Positions 1 through 8,444 of a stretch of DNA of 64,000 bases are shown piece after piece. The DNA is taken from contig NZ_FXTN01000004.1 in the NCBI RefSeq assembly GCF_900182595.1, forward strand, positions 62,001-126,000. The letters are read 5' to 3'. The notes under the pieces were generated by a model. It saw only the letters and a list, made by a program, of their open reading frames with translations. It did not search any database and had not been told where the DNA came from. How positions within the stretch are numbered: the first letter of the stretch is position 1; each line of letters begins with the position of its first letter. Origin of the DNA: Pedobacter westerhofensis (GTDB lineage Bacteria; Bacteroidota; Bacteroidia; Sphingobacteriales; Sphingobacteriaceae). The translations under genes and the position numbers were made by a program.

Positions 1-1478
1 TCCGTTACAATATGGTCAACTGGATTAACCGCTCGGGCAATCCGGCTCGTGCATTTTCTTCGGGTGCTTCTTTCCTTGACCCAAGGACAGGCGAGATCAT
101 CAAGGGAGTAGTTACCCTGGGCTCAGACCGCCACCGTCAGGATTACCTGATGGCAGAAGGACTGCTGCAGCCCTATTCCGCGGGAAAACCTGTTCCCAAA
201 GAGATGCAGGAGATTGCGCTCTCCAGGATCAGGCAGCTTTCTGCACACGAAATTGGCCATACTTTAGGCTTCAACCACAATTTTGCAGCAAGCCCTAAAG
301 ACCGCGCGTCGGTAATGGATTATCCCTATCCAAAGTTCTCACTAAAGAAAGATGGTACCGTAGATCTTTCTGATGCCTATGCGAAAGGTATTGGCAGCTG
401 GGATAAGCGGGCCGTAATGTGGGGCTATACAGAATTTAAAAAGGGAACAGATGAAAATGCTGCCCTGGAAAAGATCATGCACGAAACGCTCGACCAGGGA
501 TTTATCTTTATCCCTGATATCGGTGGAAATGCACACCCTACTTCCCACCAGTGGGATGATGGTGCCGATCCGATCGATCAGATGACCAACATCATGACCG
601 TACGCCGTAAGGTACTGGATAATTTCTCTGAGAAATCAATTATCGATGGCGAACCGATGGCTACCATTGAAGAAGTACTGGTTCCTGCATATCTGCTGCA
701 CCGTTACCAGATCGAAGCGGTAGCGAAATCAATTGGCGGACTGTATTTTACGCATGCAATCAAAAACGACGGACAGGTGATCACACGTATGGTAGAGCCT
801 AAGGAGCAATGGCGCGCATTTGAATCGCTCATGAGCACGGTGACGCCCGAAGCTCTGGCATTGCCGGAAAAACTGATCAAAATGATCCCGCCTCGTCCCT
901 CAGGATATCCTGCCGGTGTAGAAACATTTAATAGGTATACAGGGCCAACGTTCGACCCGATTGCGGCGGCAGAATCTGCTGCCAGTACAACTATGGCCTA
1001 TATGCTGGATGACGAAAGGGCAAGCCGCCTGATTGAGTACAATGCCAGGGACAGCAAATATCCGGGCTTTATTGATATCGCTGATAAACTGATCGATCAA
1101 ACCTGGAATGCACCGGTAGCGGATGGTTATAAAGGCGAGCTGCAGACAGTAGTCAACAATCAGGTCGTTAAATACCTGCTGATGCTGGCCGCAAACAGCC
1201 GTACTTCAGAAGTGGTGCGGGGGCAGGCACTGTATGAAATCGAAAACCTCAAACAAATGCTCAGTTCTAAATTGTCCGCAGCACCTGCAAAACAAAAAGC
1301 CAATATTCTTTTTGCTTTGTCGCAGTTCGAAGCATTTAAATCCGATCCCAACAAATTCCAGCCGCCTGCGTCAACTGATATGCCGCCGGGAGCGCCAATC
1401 GGAATGCCTGGTATGGATTTCCTCCATGGCGGAGAGGTCAACAATTCTGGCTTCAGTGCCACCTTCGATAATCTATAA
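1..1478 (+). CDS. Secreted zinc metalloprotease (DUF5117-type), C-terminal part
   Basis: The reading frame is open from the first bases, where an in-frame Arg-Tyr-Asn precedes the first Met, so the gene begins upstream of the window. Counting from the Met at base 12, residues 79-89 are HEIGHTLGFNH, the metzincin-type zinc site HExxHxxGxxH, and SVMDYP at 100-105 is a plausible Met-turn. In this Bacteroidota family (DUF5117/DUF5118 domains, usually about 800 residues with a signal peptide) the zinc site is followed by a long helical C-terminal domain, as here. It probably hydrolyses peptides in the periplasm or outside the cell. Two M20 amidohydrolases follow on the same strand after a gap of about 80 nt, suggesting a peptide or acyl-amino-acid degradation cluster. 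The tail is Pro/Met/Gly rich (PPGAPIGMPGMDF). Confidence 0.88.
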   Translation, partial: RYNMVNWINRSGNPARAFSSGASFLDPRTGEIIKGVVTLGSDRHRQDYLMAEGLLQPYSAGKPVPKEMQEIALSRIRQLSAHEIGHTLGFNHNFAASPKDRASVMDYPYPKFSLKKDGTVDLSDAYAKGIGSWDKRAVMWGYTEFKKGTDENAALEKIMHETLDQGFIFIPDIGGNAHPTSHQWDDGADPIDQMTNIMTVRRKVLDNFSEKSIIDGEPMATIEEVLVPAYLLHRYQIEAVAKSIGGLYFTHAIKNDGQVITRMVEPKEQWRAFESLMSTVTPEALALPEKLIKMIPPRPSGYPAGVETFNRYTGPTFDPIAAAESAASTTMAYMLDDERASRLIEYNARDSKYPGFIDIADKLIDQTWNAPVADGYKGELQTVVNNQVVKYLLMLAANSRTSEVVRGQALYEIENLKQMLSSKLSAAPAKQKANILFALSQFEAFKSDPNKFQPPASTDMPPGAPIGMPGMDFLHGGEVNNSGFSATFDNL

Positions 1479-1560
1479 GATGCTTTTATAAAGGAGACCT
1501 GTGGCATAATGCTTTTCAAGGCAGTATGCTGCAGGTTTTATTACCGCTAAAATGATACAT

Positions 1561-3207
1561 ATGAACAGAAAAATACAATCCTCGTTTAAGAAGGTACTTT
1601 GTTTTGGCGCATCCTGTGTTTTAGGATTTGGGCTATTAGCTCCCGGAGAGGCAGCTGCCCAGACAATGGATGCAGCTAAAGTTGAAGCTCTGAAAACAGA
1701 GCTGATGAAAGAAATAGACAAGCAGCAGAAGCAGACCCAGGTCATGGTAGATATGGTGTATAGCTTTGGCGAACTGGGCTTTCAGGAATTTGAAACCTCA
1801 AAATACCTTACTGATATCTTACAAAAAAATGGATTTGCCGTAGAACATGGTATCTCTGGTATCCCTACGGCCTGGATGGCCAAATGGGGCTCGGGAAAAC
1901 CGGTAATCGCCATTGGCAGCGACATTGATTGTATTCCAAAAGCTTCCCAGAAACCGGGTGTGGCCTATCATGACCCGCTGATTGACGGTGCCCCCGGGCA
2001 TGGCGAAGGCCATAACTCTGGTATGCCGCTAAACATCACTGCGATGCTGGCATTAAAGAAGATCATGGAAAAGGAAAAGATCCAGGGAACACTGGTCTTA
2101 TGGCCGGGCGTTGCCGAAGAGCAACTGGCTACCAAGGCATATTACGTCAGAGATGGCTATTTCAAAGATGTTGATGCCTGTATCTTCACGCACGTAGGTA
2201 ACAACCTGAGCACTGGTTATGGCCCTATTGGTACCAGTGGAATGATCTCCGTAAAATTTAATTTTGAAGGAGAGGCTGCCCATTCTGCCGGCGCACCCTG
2301 GAAAGGCCGGAGTGCCCTGGATGCCGTTGAGCTGATGGATGCTGCCTGGAACCTGCACCGTGAACATATGCTGCCAAGCCAGCGTTCACACTATGTGATC
2401 ACCGATGGGGGAGACCAGCCCAATGTTGTACCTTCAAAAGCTTCTGTATGGTACTACTTCCGCGAACAGGATTACCCAAAAGTGATGCAGATGTACAAGG
2501 ATGGGATCAAGATGGCAGAAGCTGCGGCTTCGATGACCGATACCAAAATGACCTACGAAGTACTGGGTAGTGCCTGGCCGGGTTATATGAATAAATCGAT
2601 AGCCGAAGCGATGTATAGCAATATCAAACAGGTAGGCTTACCCGCTTGGTCGGAAGCAGATAAACAACTGGCTTTAGCTACACAAAAAGAGCTGAACCCC
2701 AATGCACCGGAAATGGTGAAGGGACTGCCTACCAAAGTAGATACATTGCGCAGGCCGGTTCCCGGTGCCGCATGGAACGGCGGAGGCTCTGATGATATCG
2801 GCGATATCTCCTGGAATGTGCCTACAATCGTATTGGGTTACCCCTCCAATGTGTCTGGCCTGAAAGGGCACGACTGGGCAAGTGGCATTACGATGGCTAC
2901 ACCGATCGCCCACAAGGGAGCAACTGCAGGCGCGAAAGCAGAAGCCTTGACAGTGCTTGATATGCTGGTAAAACCGGAGATTATCAAGGAAGCATGGACG
3001 TATTTCAATGACGTGCAAACCAAGGATATCAAATACACACCGATGATCTCAAAAACTGATAAACCGGCGATCGGACTCAATAAAAAGATCATGGCCGAAT
3101 TCCGTCCGGAGATGCAGAAAATGTATTACAATCCTAAGAAATACGATTCATATCTCGAACAACTGGGAATCAAATATCCAACGGTACGTACAGACGGTAC
3201 TAAATAA
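1561..3207 (+). CDS. Exported M20-family amidohydrolase (AbgB-like), copy 1
   Basis: It is a zinc/manganese-dependent amidohydrolase related to the B subunit of p-aminobenzoyl-glutamate hydrolase and expected to split an amide bond in a periplasmic substrate. The N-terminus is a Sec signal (Lys-rich start, hydrophobic stretch, cleavage near AAAQ). Family motifs are in order: IAIGSDIDCIP, GHGEGHNSG (metal site), WPGVAEEQ (catalytic Glu pair), an AHSAGAPW segment in the lid/dimerisation region, and GGGSDDIGDISWNVPT near the end. I chose the ATG at 1561, since the signal peptide begins there; the one three codons earlier (1552) is possible. The substrate is unknown. It lies between the metalloprotease and a close paralogue and probably shares their transcript. 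Confidence 0.87.
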   Translation: MNRKIQSSFKKVLCFGASCVLGFGLLAPGEAAAQTMDAAKVEALKTELMKEIDKQQKQTQVMVDMVYSFGELGFQEFETSKYLTDILQKNGFAVEHGISGIPTAWMAKWGSGKPVIAIGSDIDCIPKASQKPGVAYHDPLIDGAPGHGEGHNSGMPLNITAMLALKKIMEKEKIQGTLVLWPGVAEEQLATKAYYVRDGYFKDVDACIFTHVGNNLSTGYGPIGTSGMISVKFNFEGEAAHSAGAPWKGRSALDAVELMDAAWNLHREHMLPSQRSHYVITDGGDQPNVVPSKASVWYYFREQDYPKVMQMYKDGIKMAEAAASMTDTKMTYEVLGSAWPGYMNKSIAEAMYSNIKQVGLPAWSEADKQLALATQKELNPNAPEMVKGLPTKVDTLRRPVPGAAWNGGGSDDIGDISWNVPTIVLGYPSNVSGLKGHDWASGITMATPIAHKGATAGAKAEALTVLDMLVKPEIIKEAWTYFNDVQTKDIKYTPMISKTDKPAIGLNKKIMAEFRPEMQKMYYNPKKYDSYLEQLGIKYPTVRTDGTK

Positions 3208-3242
3208 TCATCCTTACTGATATTATCCTACACCCATATAAA

Positions 3243-4865
3243 ATGGAAACGAAAGAAAGATCTTATTTAAAACAAGCATTGATTTCCTGCAGTACAATGG
3301 CAGTCGCTGCTTTTTGTGCGATGAACCCGCTGACCGCAAATGCACAGCTTGCACCGGCAAAACTGGAGGCGCTAAAAACCGAGCTGGGCAAAGAAATTGA
3401 TAAACAGCAGAAAAACACCCAGGTGATGGTGGATATGGTTTTTAGTTTTGGCGAACTGGGCTTCCAGGAGTTTGAAACCTCAAAATACCTGACTGATATT
3501 TTAAAGAAAAATGGCTTTACCATAGAGCAGGGCATCGCAGGTATTCCTACCGCCTGGACAGCAAAATGGGGTTCGGGAAAACCTCTTATCGCCATTGGCA
3601 GCGATATTGACTGTATACCCAAAGCATCCCAGAAACCGGGAGTTGGCTATCATGACCCGATTATCGCCGGTGCTCCCGGACACGGCGAAGGCCATAACAG
3701 TGGAGAGCCTTTAAACATCACGGCAGTTCTTGCCCTGAAAAAAATCATGGAAAGAGAAAAGATTCCCGGAACGATAATGCTCTGGCCCGGTGTTGCCGAA
3801 GAACAGCTGGGCACAAAAGCTTACTACGTTCGTGACGGTTATTTCAAAGATGTTGATGCCTGTATTTTTACCCACGTGGCAAATAACCTTGCAACGAGTT
3901 ATGGTGACAGTGGCGGTAACGGAATGATCTCGGTGAGATTTGACTTTGAGGGAGAATCAGCACATTCTGCAGGCGCGCCCTGGAAGGGTAAGAGTGCCCT
4001 GGATGCGGTAGAACTGATGGATCTGGGCTGGAACTATCACCGTGAGCATATGGAAACTACACAGCGTTCACATTATGTGATCACCGATGGGGGAGATCAG
4101 CCGAATGTGGTGCCTTCAAAATCTTCTGTCTGGTATTATTTCCGTGAAAGGTCATATCCAAAGATCATGCAGATGTATAAGGACGGGATTAAAATTGCCG
4201 AAGCAGCTGCTAAAATGACGGATACCAAAATGACTTATACAGTACTGGGCAGTGCCTGGCCAGGCCATTTTAACCAGCCTATGGCCGAAGCCATCTACCA
4301 GAATATCAAGTCTGTGGGACTGCCCGGCTGGTCGGCCGAAGATCAGGCACTGGCCCACGGTATTCAAAAAGAACTGAAGTCGCCCGAAGAAGGGCTGCCA
4401 ACTACTTTAAGTGTTCTGGCAAAACCTTCTGCCTCTCTCTCCTCAGGCGGCGGAGGTTCTGACGATATCGCTGATATCTCATGGACGGTACCTACAATTG
4501 TACTGCGGTATCCCTCAAATATTCCCGGACTGCCAGGGCACAACTGGGCAAATGCCATCTCGATGGCCACGCCGATTGCGCATAAGGGCGTAACCGCAGG
4601 TGCAAAAGCTGAGGCGATGACATTGCTTGAACTTTTTACCAATCCGGAATTGCTGAAGAATGCCAAAACCTACTTTACAGATGTGCAGACAAAAGAAACA
4701 AAATACATCCCCCTTGTTTCCAAAACTGATAAACCTGCCATTGAGCTGAACAGGAAGATCATGGAAGAGTTCAGGCCTGCGATGAAGAAATACTATTACA
4801 ATCCTGCAAAGTACAATACATACCTTGAGCAGCTGGGTATTAAGTATCCAACCGTAAGAAACTAA
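3243..4865 (+). CDS. Exported M20-family amidohydrolase (AbgB-like), copy 2
   Basis: This 540-residue protein is a tandem paralogue of the gene 35 bp upstream and is nearly collinear with it; long blocks are identical, such as HYVITDGGDQPNVVPSK and AHSAGAPWKG. Metal and catalytic motifs are kept (GSDIDCIP, GHGEGHNSG, WPGVAEEQ, GGGGSDDIADISW). A signal peptide ends near ANAQ. Copy 2 is shorter by about ten residues in a variable loop near residues 375-395, just before the conserved Gly-rich motif, which could alter substrate choice. The pair probably arose by local duplication and is cotranscribed. A strong hairpin follows and ends the unit. The amidase function is secure at family level, but the substrate is not known. 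Confidence 0.87.
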   Translation: METKERSYLKQALISCSTMAVAAFCAMNPLTANAQLAPAKLEALKTELGKEIDKQQKNTQVMVDMVFSFGELGFQEFETSKYLTDILKKNGFTIEQGIAGIPTAWTAKWGSGKPLIAIGSDIDCIPKASQKPGVGYHDPIIAGAPGHGEGHNSGEPLNITAVLALKKIMEREKIPGTIMLWPGVAEEQLGTKAYYVRDGYFKDVDACIFTHVANNLATSYGDSGGNGMISVRFDFEGESAHSAGAPWKGKSALDAVELMDLGWNYHREHMETTQRSHYVITDGGDQPNVVPSKSSVWYYFRERSYPKIMQMYKDGIKIAEAAAKMTDTKMTYTVLGSAWPGHFNQPMAEAIYQNIKSVGLPGWSAEDQALAHGIQKELKSPEEGLPTTLSVLAKPSASLSSGGGGSDDIADISWTVPTIVLRYPSNIPGLPGHNWANAISMATPIAHKGVTAGAKAEAMTLLELFTNPELLKNAKTYFTDVQTKETKYIPLVSKTDKPAIELNRKIMEEFRPAMKKYYYNPAKYNTYLEQLGIKYPTVRN

Positions 4866-4902
4866 AGCATACGCAATTATCGATATCTCGTTGAAGATGC
4901 CC

Positions 4903-4943
4903 GGGAACCTGCCCGCCACGTTATTGTGATGCGGGCAGTTCCC
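4903..4943 (+). terminator. Hairpin terminator after the M20 pair
   Basis: GGGAACCTGCCCGC (4903-4916) pairs with GCGGGCAGTTCCC (4931-4943) with one bulged C and a 14-nt loop. A T-rich run follows (about 4956-4977), giving a rho-independent terminator for the plus-strand genes. It lies just past the stop of the minus-strand inhibitor-like gene, so the stem may also stop transcription from that side, although no T run follows on that strand. Confidence 0.72.
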
Positions 4944-4957
4944 ATGGCTTAAAACCT

Positions 4958-5197
4958 TTATTTTTTTATTTTCTTTTGGGTTCCCGGAACACTGTAACTC
5001 TTCTCCGGATAGATAGTCCATTCTGTACCCAGGTCTGTCCGGACGCCTGCAAGGGAAGATTCATCCAGCTCCAATAAAGCGGTTCGCGGTAAGAGACTGC
5101 CATCCAGCACCCTTACCCCATGCGCATCTAACACGGCAGTCATTTTTTTGATGTCTGGCTCAGTACTTTCCTTATGTTTCAGAATGAAGTTCGTCAT
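4958..5197 (-). CDS. Small propeptide/I9-like putative subtilisin inhibitor
   Basis: A 79-residue protein with no signal peptide. Its pattern of strand (NFILKHK), helix (DIKKMTAVLDAHG), strand (VRVLDG), strand (TALLELD), helix (ESSLAGVRTD) and a last strand (WTIYPEKSY) matches the ferredoxin-like I9 propeptide fold of subtilisins. Free-standing I9 proteins such as yeast Pbi2 and the mushroom inhibitor POIA1 inhibit S8 proteases in trans. The start at 5197 overlaps the 3' end of the S8 gene by 26 nt, which argues for coupled translation; a start 13 codons earlier is possible but would add an unrelated leader. Its second half resembles part of the N-terminal domain of that protease. The fold and role are inferences from pattern and position; it could instead be a chaperone for folding the protease. 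Confidence 0.66.
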   Translation of the reverse strand: MTNFILKHKESTEPDIKKMTAVLDAHGVRVLDGSLLPRTALLELDESSLAGVRTDLGTEWTIYPEKSYSVPGTQKKIKK

Positions 5198-6689
5198 TGG
5201 TGTATAACATTCCCTTTCCTTCAAAGTTAGCACCAAATCCTAAAAGTTTTGTATAAATCGCAAGATATTTAACCATCTCATCCGCCCGGATCTGATTTCT
5301 GGGTAAATTGAGTATTTCTTCACTTCCAGAAAGTATCCTTGCGGCCATGCCTGTTGCGGCAGGGCAGGACATACTTGTTCCGTCCATTACAGCGTAGTGG
5401 TCACCAGGGTAAGTAGAGATAATCCCGACACCCGGGGCCGTGAGGTCTGTTTCTATTCCCTGGTTAGAAAAATCCGCAATAAAATTGGCCGGGTCTGTAC
5501 CATAGGGTTCCTGAACAGAACCCGCTTGTACGCTGTTTTCAGGAAAAGTCCCCTTTCTGCCCATAGCAGATACGGCAAGTGCGAGGCTGTAGGCTGCCGG
5601 AAAACTCACAGGCCCCCTGTTATCATTACCGCTGGCGGCAAAACAAAGGATGCCGGCATTGTACGCTTCTTTGATATAGCTACTGATCGCTTCGTCATCC
5701 TGTGCTTCTCCCAAACTCATATTGATTAGATCGCAGTTATCTTTAATCGCCTGATCAATAGCTTTGATAATATCGAAATTGGAGGCACCCTGTCCTTTTG
5801 CAAAAACCCGGTAACTCATGATATCGGCACCTTCGGCTACGCCTTTTAGTTCCCCCGCGGCTGCAATGATCCCGGCAACATGGGTTCCATGCCCCTCATC
5901 ATCAGTATAGTCGTTTTCATTTTCACCTCTCACCAGGTTTTTTCCGCCCAGGACGCTGAGGTCTTTATGCGGCCCGATACCGGTATCTATTATCCCTATT
6001 TTGATCTTGCGGGGCAGTGGCTGCCAGGCTGATGTCTGGTAAAAAAATCTCAGGGCATCCTGATAGCCGGCTGCAATGGGCTCAAGGGTAAAACTCATCT
6101 CGCTGCTGAGCGCTACATCCGTTTTAAATTGTCCCCAATAACTATGTCCCGGGTAAAGATATATCCGCTCGGCTACATTGCTGCTCAGTTTAAGGACCAC
6201 CGTACCACTTGCATCAGTTACGCCGGATGCGCCCCTGCTTGCAGAATAATCACTAAAAAACACTGCGGTCACATCCGGAATTCCCTGCTGCTGCTGATCA
6301 AGGATCCTGAGTGTAACTGTGCTGAGCGCCTGCGGCTCTGTCAGGTGGATTTTGATGATCTCACGCGAAGCGATAGCCGGGTTATAGAATTTTTCAGGGA
6401 TGATCCGTATGCCGGGATAGGAAAACCTGAAGCTGGCAAGCTCTTCGTTGCTGATGCTGATGAGTTTAGCTCCTTCAGTATCAATGGAATCCAGCACGGT
6501 TACGGTGATTTCATCGCTGGGCTGTGCTGGTCTTTTCCTTACGTTAAGGCTGAGCGCTGTAGGGGCTTCAGAGGACGACTGAAGCTGGGTGAAAAATTTT
6601 GCTACTTTAGGGGTGTCTTGTGGGTTTACACGGGTTTTTGATACAGGTAGCAGGATGTAATTTTCAGGGAACTTACGTTGCTTGTTCAT
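5172..6689 (-). CDS. Signal-less S8 (subtilisin-like) serine peptidase with insert domain
   Basis: The catalytic triad is complete: Asp235 (IIDTGIGPH), His267 (GHGTHVAG) and Ser439 (GTSMSCPAATG), with the oxyanion Asn355 in AASGND. Residues 1-105 form an atypical N-terminal domain ending PEKFYNP, similar to the end of the adjacent small protein. Residues about 113-205 look like a beta-sandwich carboxypeptidase-regulatory insert (VTLRILDQQQQGIPDV, then DASGTVVLKL). The catalytic domain runs from about 225 to 465. No signal peptide, membrane segment or sorting domain is visible, so the enzyme is cytoplasmic or leaves by an unusual route. It is the third gene of a minus-strand unit that also encodes an outer-membrane barrel and the inhibitor-like protein. 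Peptidase activity is well supported; the target is unknown. Confidence 0.92.
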   Translation of the reverse strand: MNKQRKFPENYILLPVSKTRVNPQDTPKVAKFFTQLQSSSEAPTALSLNVRKRPAQPSDEITVTVLDSIDTEGAKLISISNEELASFRFSYPGIRIIPEKFYNPAIASREIIKIHLTEPQALSTVTLRILDQQQQGIPDVTAVFFSDYSASRGASGVTDASGTVVLKLSSNVAERIYLYPGHSYWGQFKTDVALSSEMSFTLEPIAAGYQDALRFFYQTSAWQPLPRKIKIGIIDTGIGPHKDLSVLGGKNLVRGENENDYTDDEGHGTHVAGIIAAAGELKGVAEGADIMSYRVFAKGQGASNFDIIKAIDQAIKDNCDLINMSLGEAQDDEAISSYIKEAYNAGILCFAASGNDNRGPVSFPAAYSLALAVSAMGRKGTFPENSVQAGSVQEPYGTDPANFIADFSNQGIETDLTAPGVGIISTYPGDHYAVMDGTSMSCPAATGMAARILSGSEEILNLPRNQIRADEMVKYLAIYTKLLGFGANFEGKGMLYTNDELHSET

Positions 6690-6769
6690 GATGCTAAGAT
6701 TTGAGAAATGCGCCTAAAATGTTTTCGCTGTCATTTGCCGGTAATCGGGTTTAATTTTATAATGTTCTT

Positions 6770-7846
6770 TTATTTCGGGAAATCCCTGCTCATAATGCTG
6801 CTGAAAGCATATTTTGCTACGAAACCAAAAGATATTCTTTCATGAAAGCGATCAGAACTGTGCAGGTTGTTAAACAGGTCATCCGACTGCGCATACAGCC
6901 CGCCTGCAAATTTTCCTTCGCTCTTATAAAAATTAACCGCTGTGCCTGCCTGTACTAAGCGATTAATCCTGTTTTCACTGAGCGGAAGGTATACTCTTGT
7001 AAAAAGGGTATTCCATACCAGACGATAGTCATCGCTTACTTTTGCAAAATAAAGCGCATCGGTCTTAAAATTAATTCTGTTGTAGGCAATGTATTCACCA
7101 GCATAAGCATGGTAAGTGGTTTCGGTAGACAGCTGTGAGTTTCCAATAACTGTGGTATTGCTGAGTTTATAATCTCTGGCGCTCAGCGAATCCAGGTTAT
7201 TATAGCGTTCATAACCTGCGGATAAACCAAATGTCCACCTTCGGCCATATTCATAATTCAGCCCGGCAGATACAAATGCCCCCCTGAAACTCACCTTACT
7301 GAACCTGCCACCCAGGGAACCGCTGTTCTCCTCAGTATATCGCCTGAAATTATCCGTGTTCAATCCTGCACTGATATAACTGGTAAGGGCCTTTGAAGGC
7401 TGCTGTGACCGCATGCTTTTGATCTGATCATTCAACTGTCTTACTGTATTGATCGCCGCTTCATTAGGAAAATCTTCTGATGCCTGGATATCACGTATCC
7501 GTTTTAACAGTTCGAAGGTTGAGTTCTGGTAGTTTCTGCGCAGCGCGATAAAAGCACCGATCCTTGACTGAGGGGTAAACTGTCCGCCATTAAACAGTTC
7601 AGACAGGCCTTCACTGTTGCTGCCGCGGGCAGCGATTCCCCAGAGCATTTGATGTGGCTTTTCTACCGCCAGTTTTCTGAAGTTGTTCCAGTTTGCAGAA
7701 AGGGCCGCTTCTGAAAGATTGAAAGATATACTGGATGCATTCAGCAGGATCGACGATTCTCCGCTGGCATCTTCGGCCACCAGCTGTGCCTTCGTGATGT
7801 AATGCATTGTCAGTACAGTAAGCAGGGTAAGAAAAAGTGTTTTCAT
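6770..7846 (-). CDS. Putative outer-membrane beta-barrel protein in the S8 unit
   Basis: A 358-residue protein with a Sec signal peptide ending near YITKAQ. The first mature part (to about residue 145) is mixed, with a helical stretch (FELLKRIRDIQ...TVRQLNDQIKSM). The second half is a run of alternating amphipathic strands with aromatic ends (AFVSAGLNYEYGRRW, FGLSAGYERY, INFKTDALYFAK, AGTAVNFYKS, ISFGFVAKYAF), as in 8-12-stranded outer-membrane barrels. I recognise no named family. Its ATG overlaps the preceding stop as ATGA, so the two are translationally coupled; the S8 protease gene follows after 80 nt. It could display, anchor or release a substrate of the protease, which is inference. 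Confidence 0.72.
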   Translation of the reverse strand: MKTLFLTLLTVLTMHYITKAQLVAEDASGESSILLNASSISFNLSEAALSANWNNFRKLAVEKPHQMLWGIAARGSNSEGLSELFNGGQFTPQSRIGAFIALRRNYQNSTFELLKRIRDIQASEDFPNEAAINTVRQLNDQIKSMRSQQPSKALTSYISAGLNTDNFRRYTEENSGSLGGRFSKVSFRGAFVSAGLNYEYGRRWTFGLSAGYERYNNLDSLSARDYKLSNTTVIGNSQLSTETTYHAYAGEYIAYNRINFKTDALYFAKVSDDYRLVWNTLFTRVYLPLSENRINRLVQAGTAVNFYKSEGKFAGGLYAQSDDLFNNLHSSDRFHERISFGFVAKYAFSSIMSRDFPK

Positions 7847-8217
7847 AGCGCTCTGATCAACTGGTTAAAATCCAAATGGCCCTGAGCATCAGTTTCCACC
7901 CTGATAGGGTTTAGAGGAGCAGCTTTTCCGTCAATTTCCAGCTCCAGCGTCCAGAAATCTCCTGCCTTCCCTTCAGCATACAGCGTAACCTGCAGGCCCT
8001 GGTCTTGCAGCAGGCAGGAGTAAGATTTTCCGGGCTTTGTTGAGAAACTGTTTGGGTCGGCATCCTGGTCTGCTGCCAGATCAATATTGACATAGCCCAT
8101 ACTGAAGCCGTTATCCAATAAGCTTACAAAGGGTGATTTCTTGAGTTTGTATGTAACCGGAACGGTCATTCCCGGAGGTTTTCCCGTTCCATTGTTTTCT
8201 GGCGTTATGGTTCTCAT
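7843..8217 (-). CDS. Small soluble protein of unknown function, first gene of the S8 unit
   Basis: A 124-residue protein with no signal peptide or membrane segment. It is acidic and strand-rich (MGYVNIDLAAD, GLQVTLYAEG, WTLELEIDG) after a Pro/Gly-rich start, suggesting a compact beta domain. It has two cysteines. The family is not recognised. The stop overlaps the next start by 4 nt (ATGA), so it belongs with the barrel, S8 protease and inhibitor-like genes. The start has no competing upstream Met and lies behind a 227-bp AT-rich gap. A role as substrate or adaptor of the protease is possible but untested. Confidence 0.7.
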   Translation of the reverse strand: MRTITPENNGTGKPPGMTVPVTYKLKKSPFVSLLDNGFSMGYVNIDLAADQDADPNSFSTKPGKSYSCLLQDQGLQVTLYAEGKAGDFWTLELEIDGKAAPLNPIRVETDAQGHLDFNQLIRAL

Positions 8218-8444
8218 TTGGTTGGTTTTTGTAACATTAAGTTAATCAAAACGAACCATATATGCAAAAGTTTATATTGTATTGTGACAATTAATTATCG
8301 GATGACCGCAGATGCGGAGGCGGTGTTATCATTTTATTATAATAATGATAAATCAAAATGGTATAAATGATAAAAAAATAGTCAAAATATATGATGACTC
8401 AACAGGGTACAAATATGATCGATCTTTACAGTTTCAGCCCTGCC

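Noticed and set aside
4515..5021. 168-codon minus-strand frame under the second M20 gene
   Set aside because: It is antisense to well-conserved M20 motifs and overlaps the terminator; its composition is Cys/His-rich, unlike real proteins.
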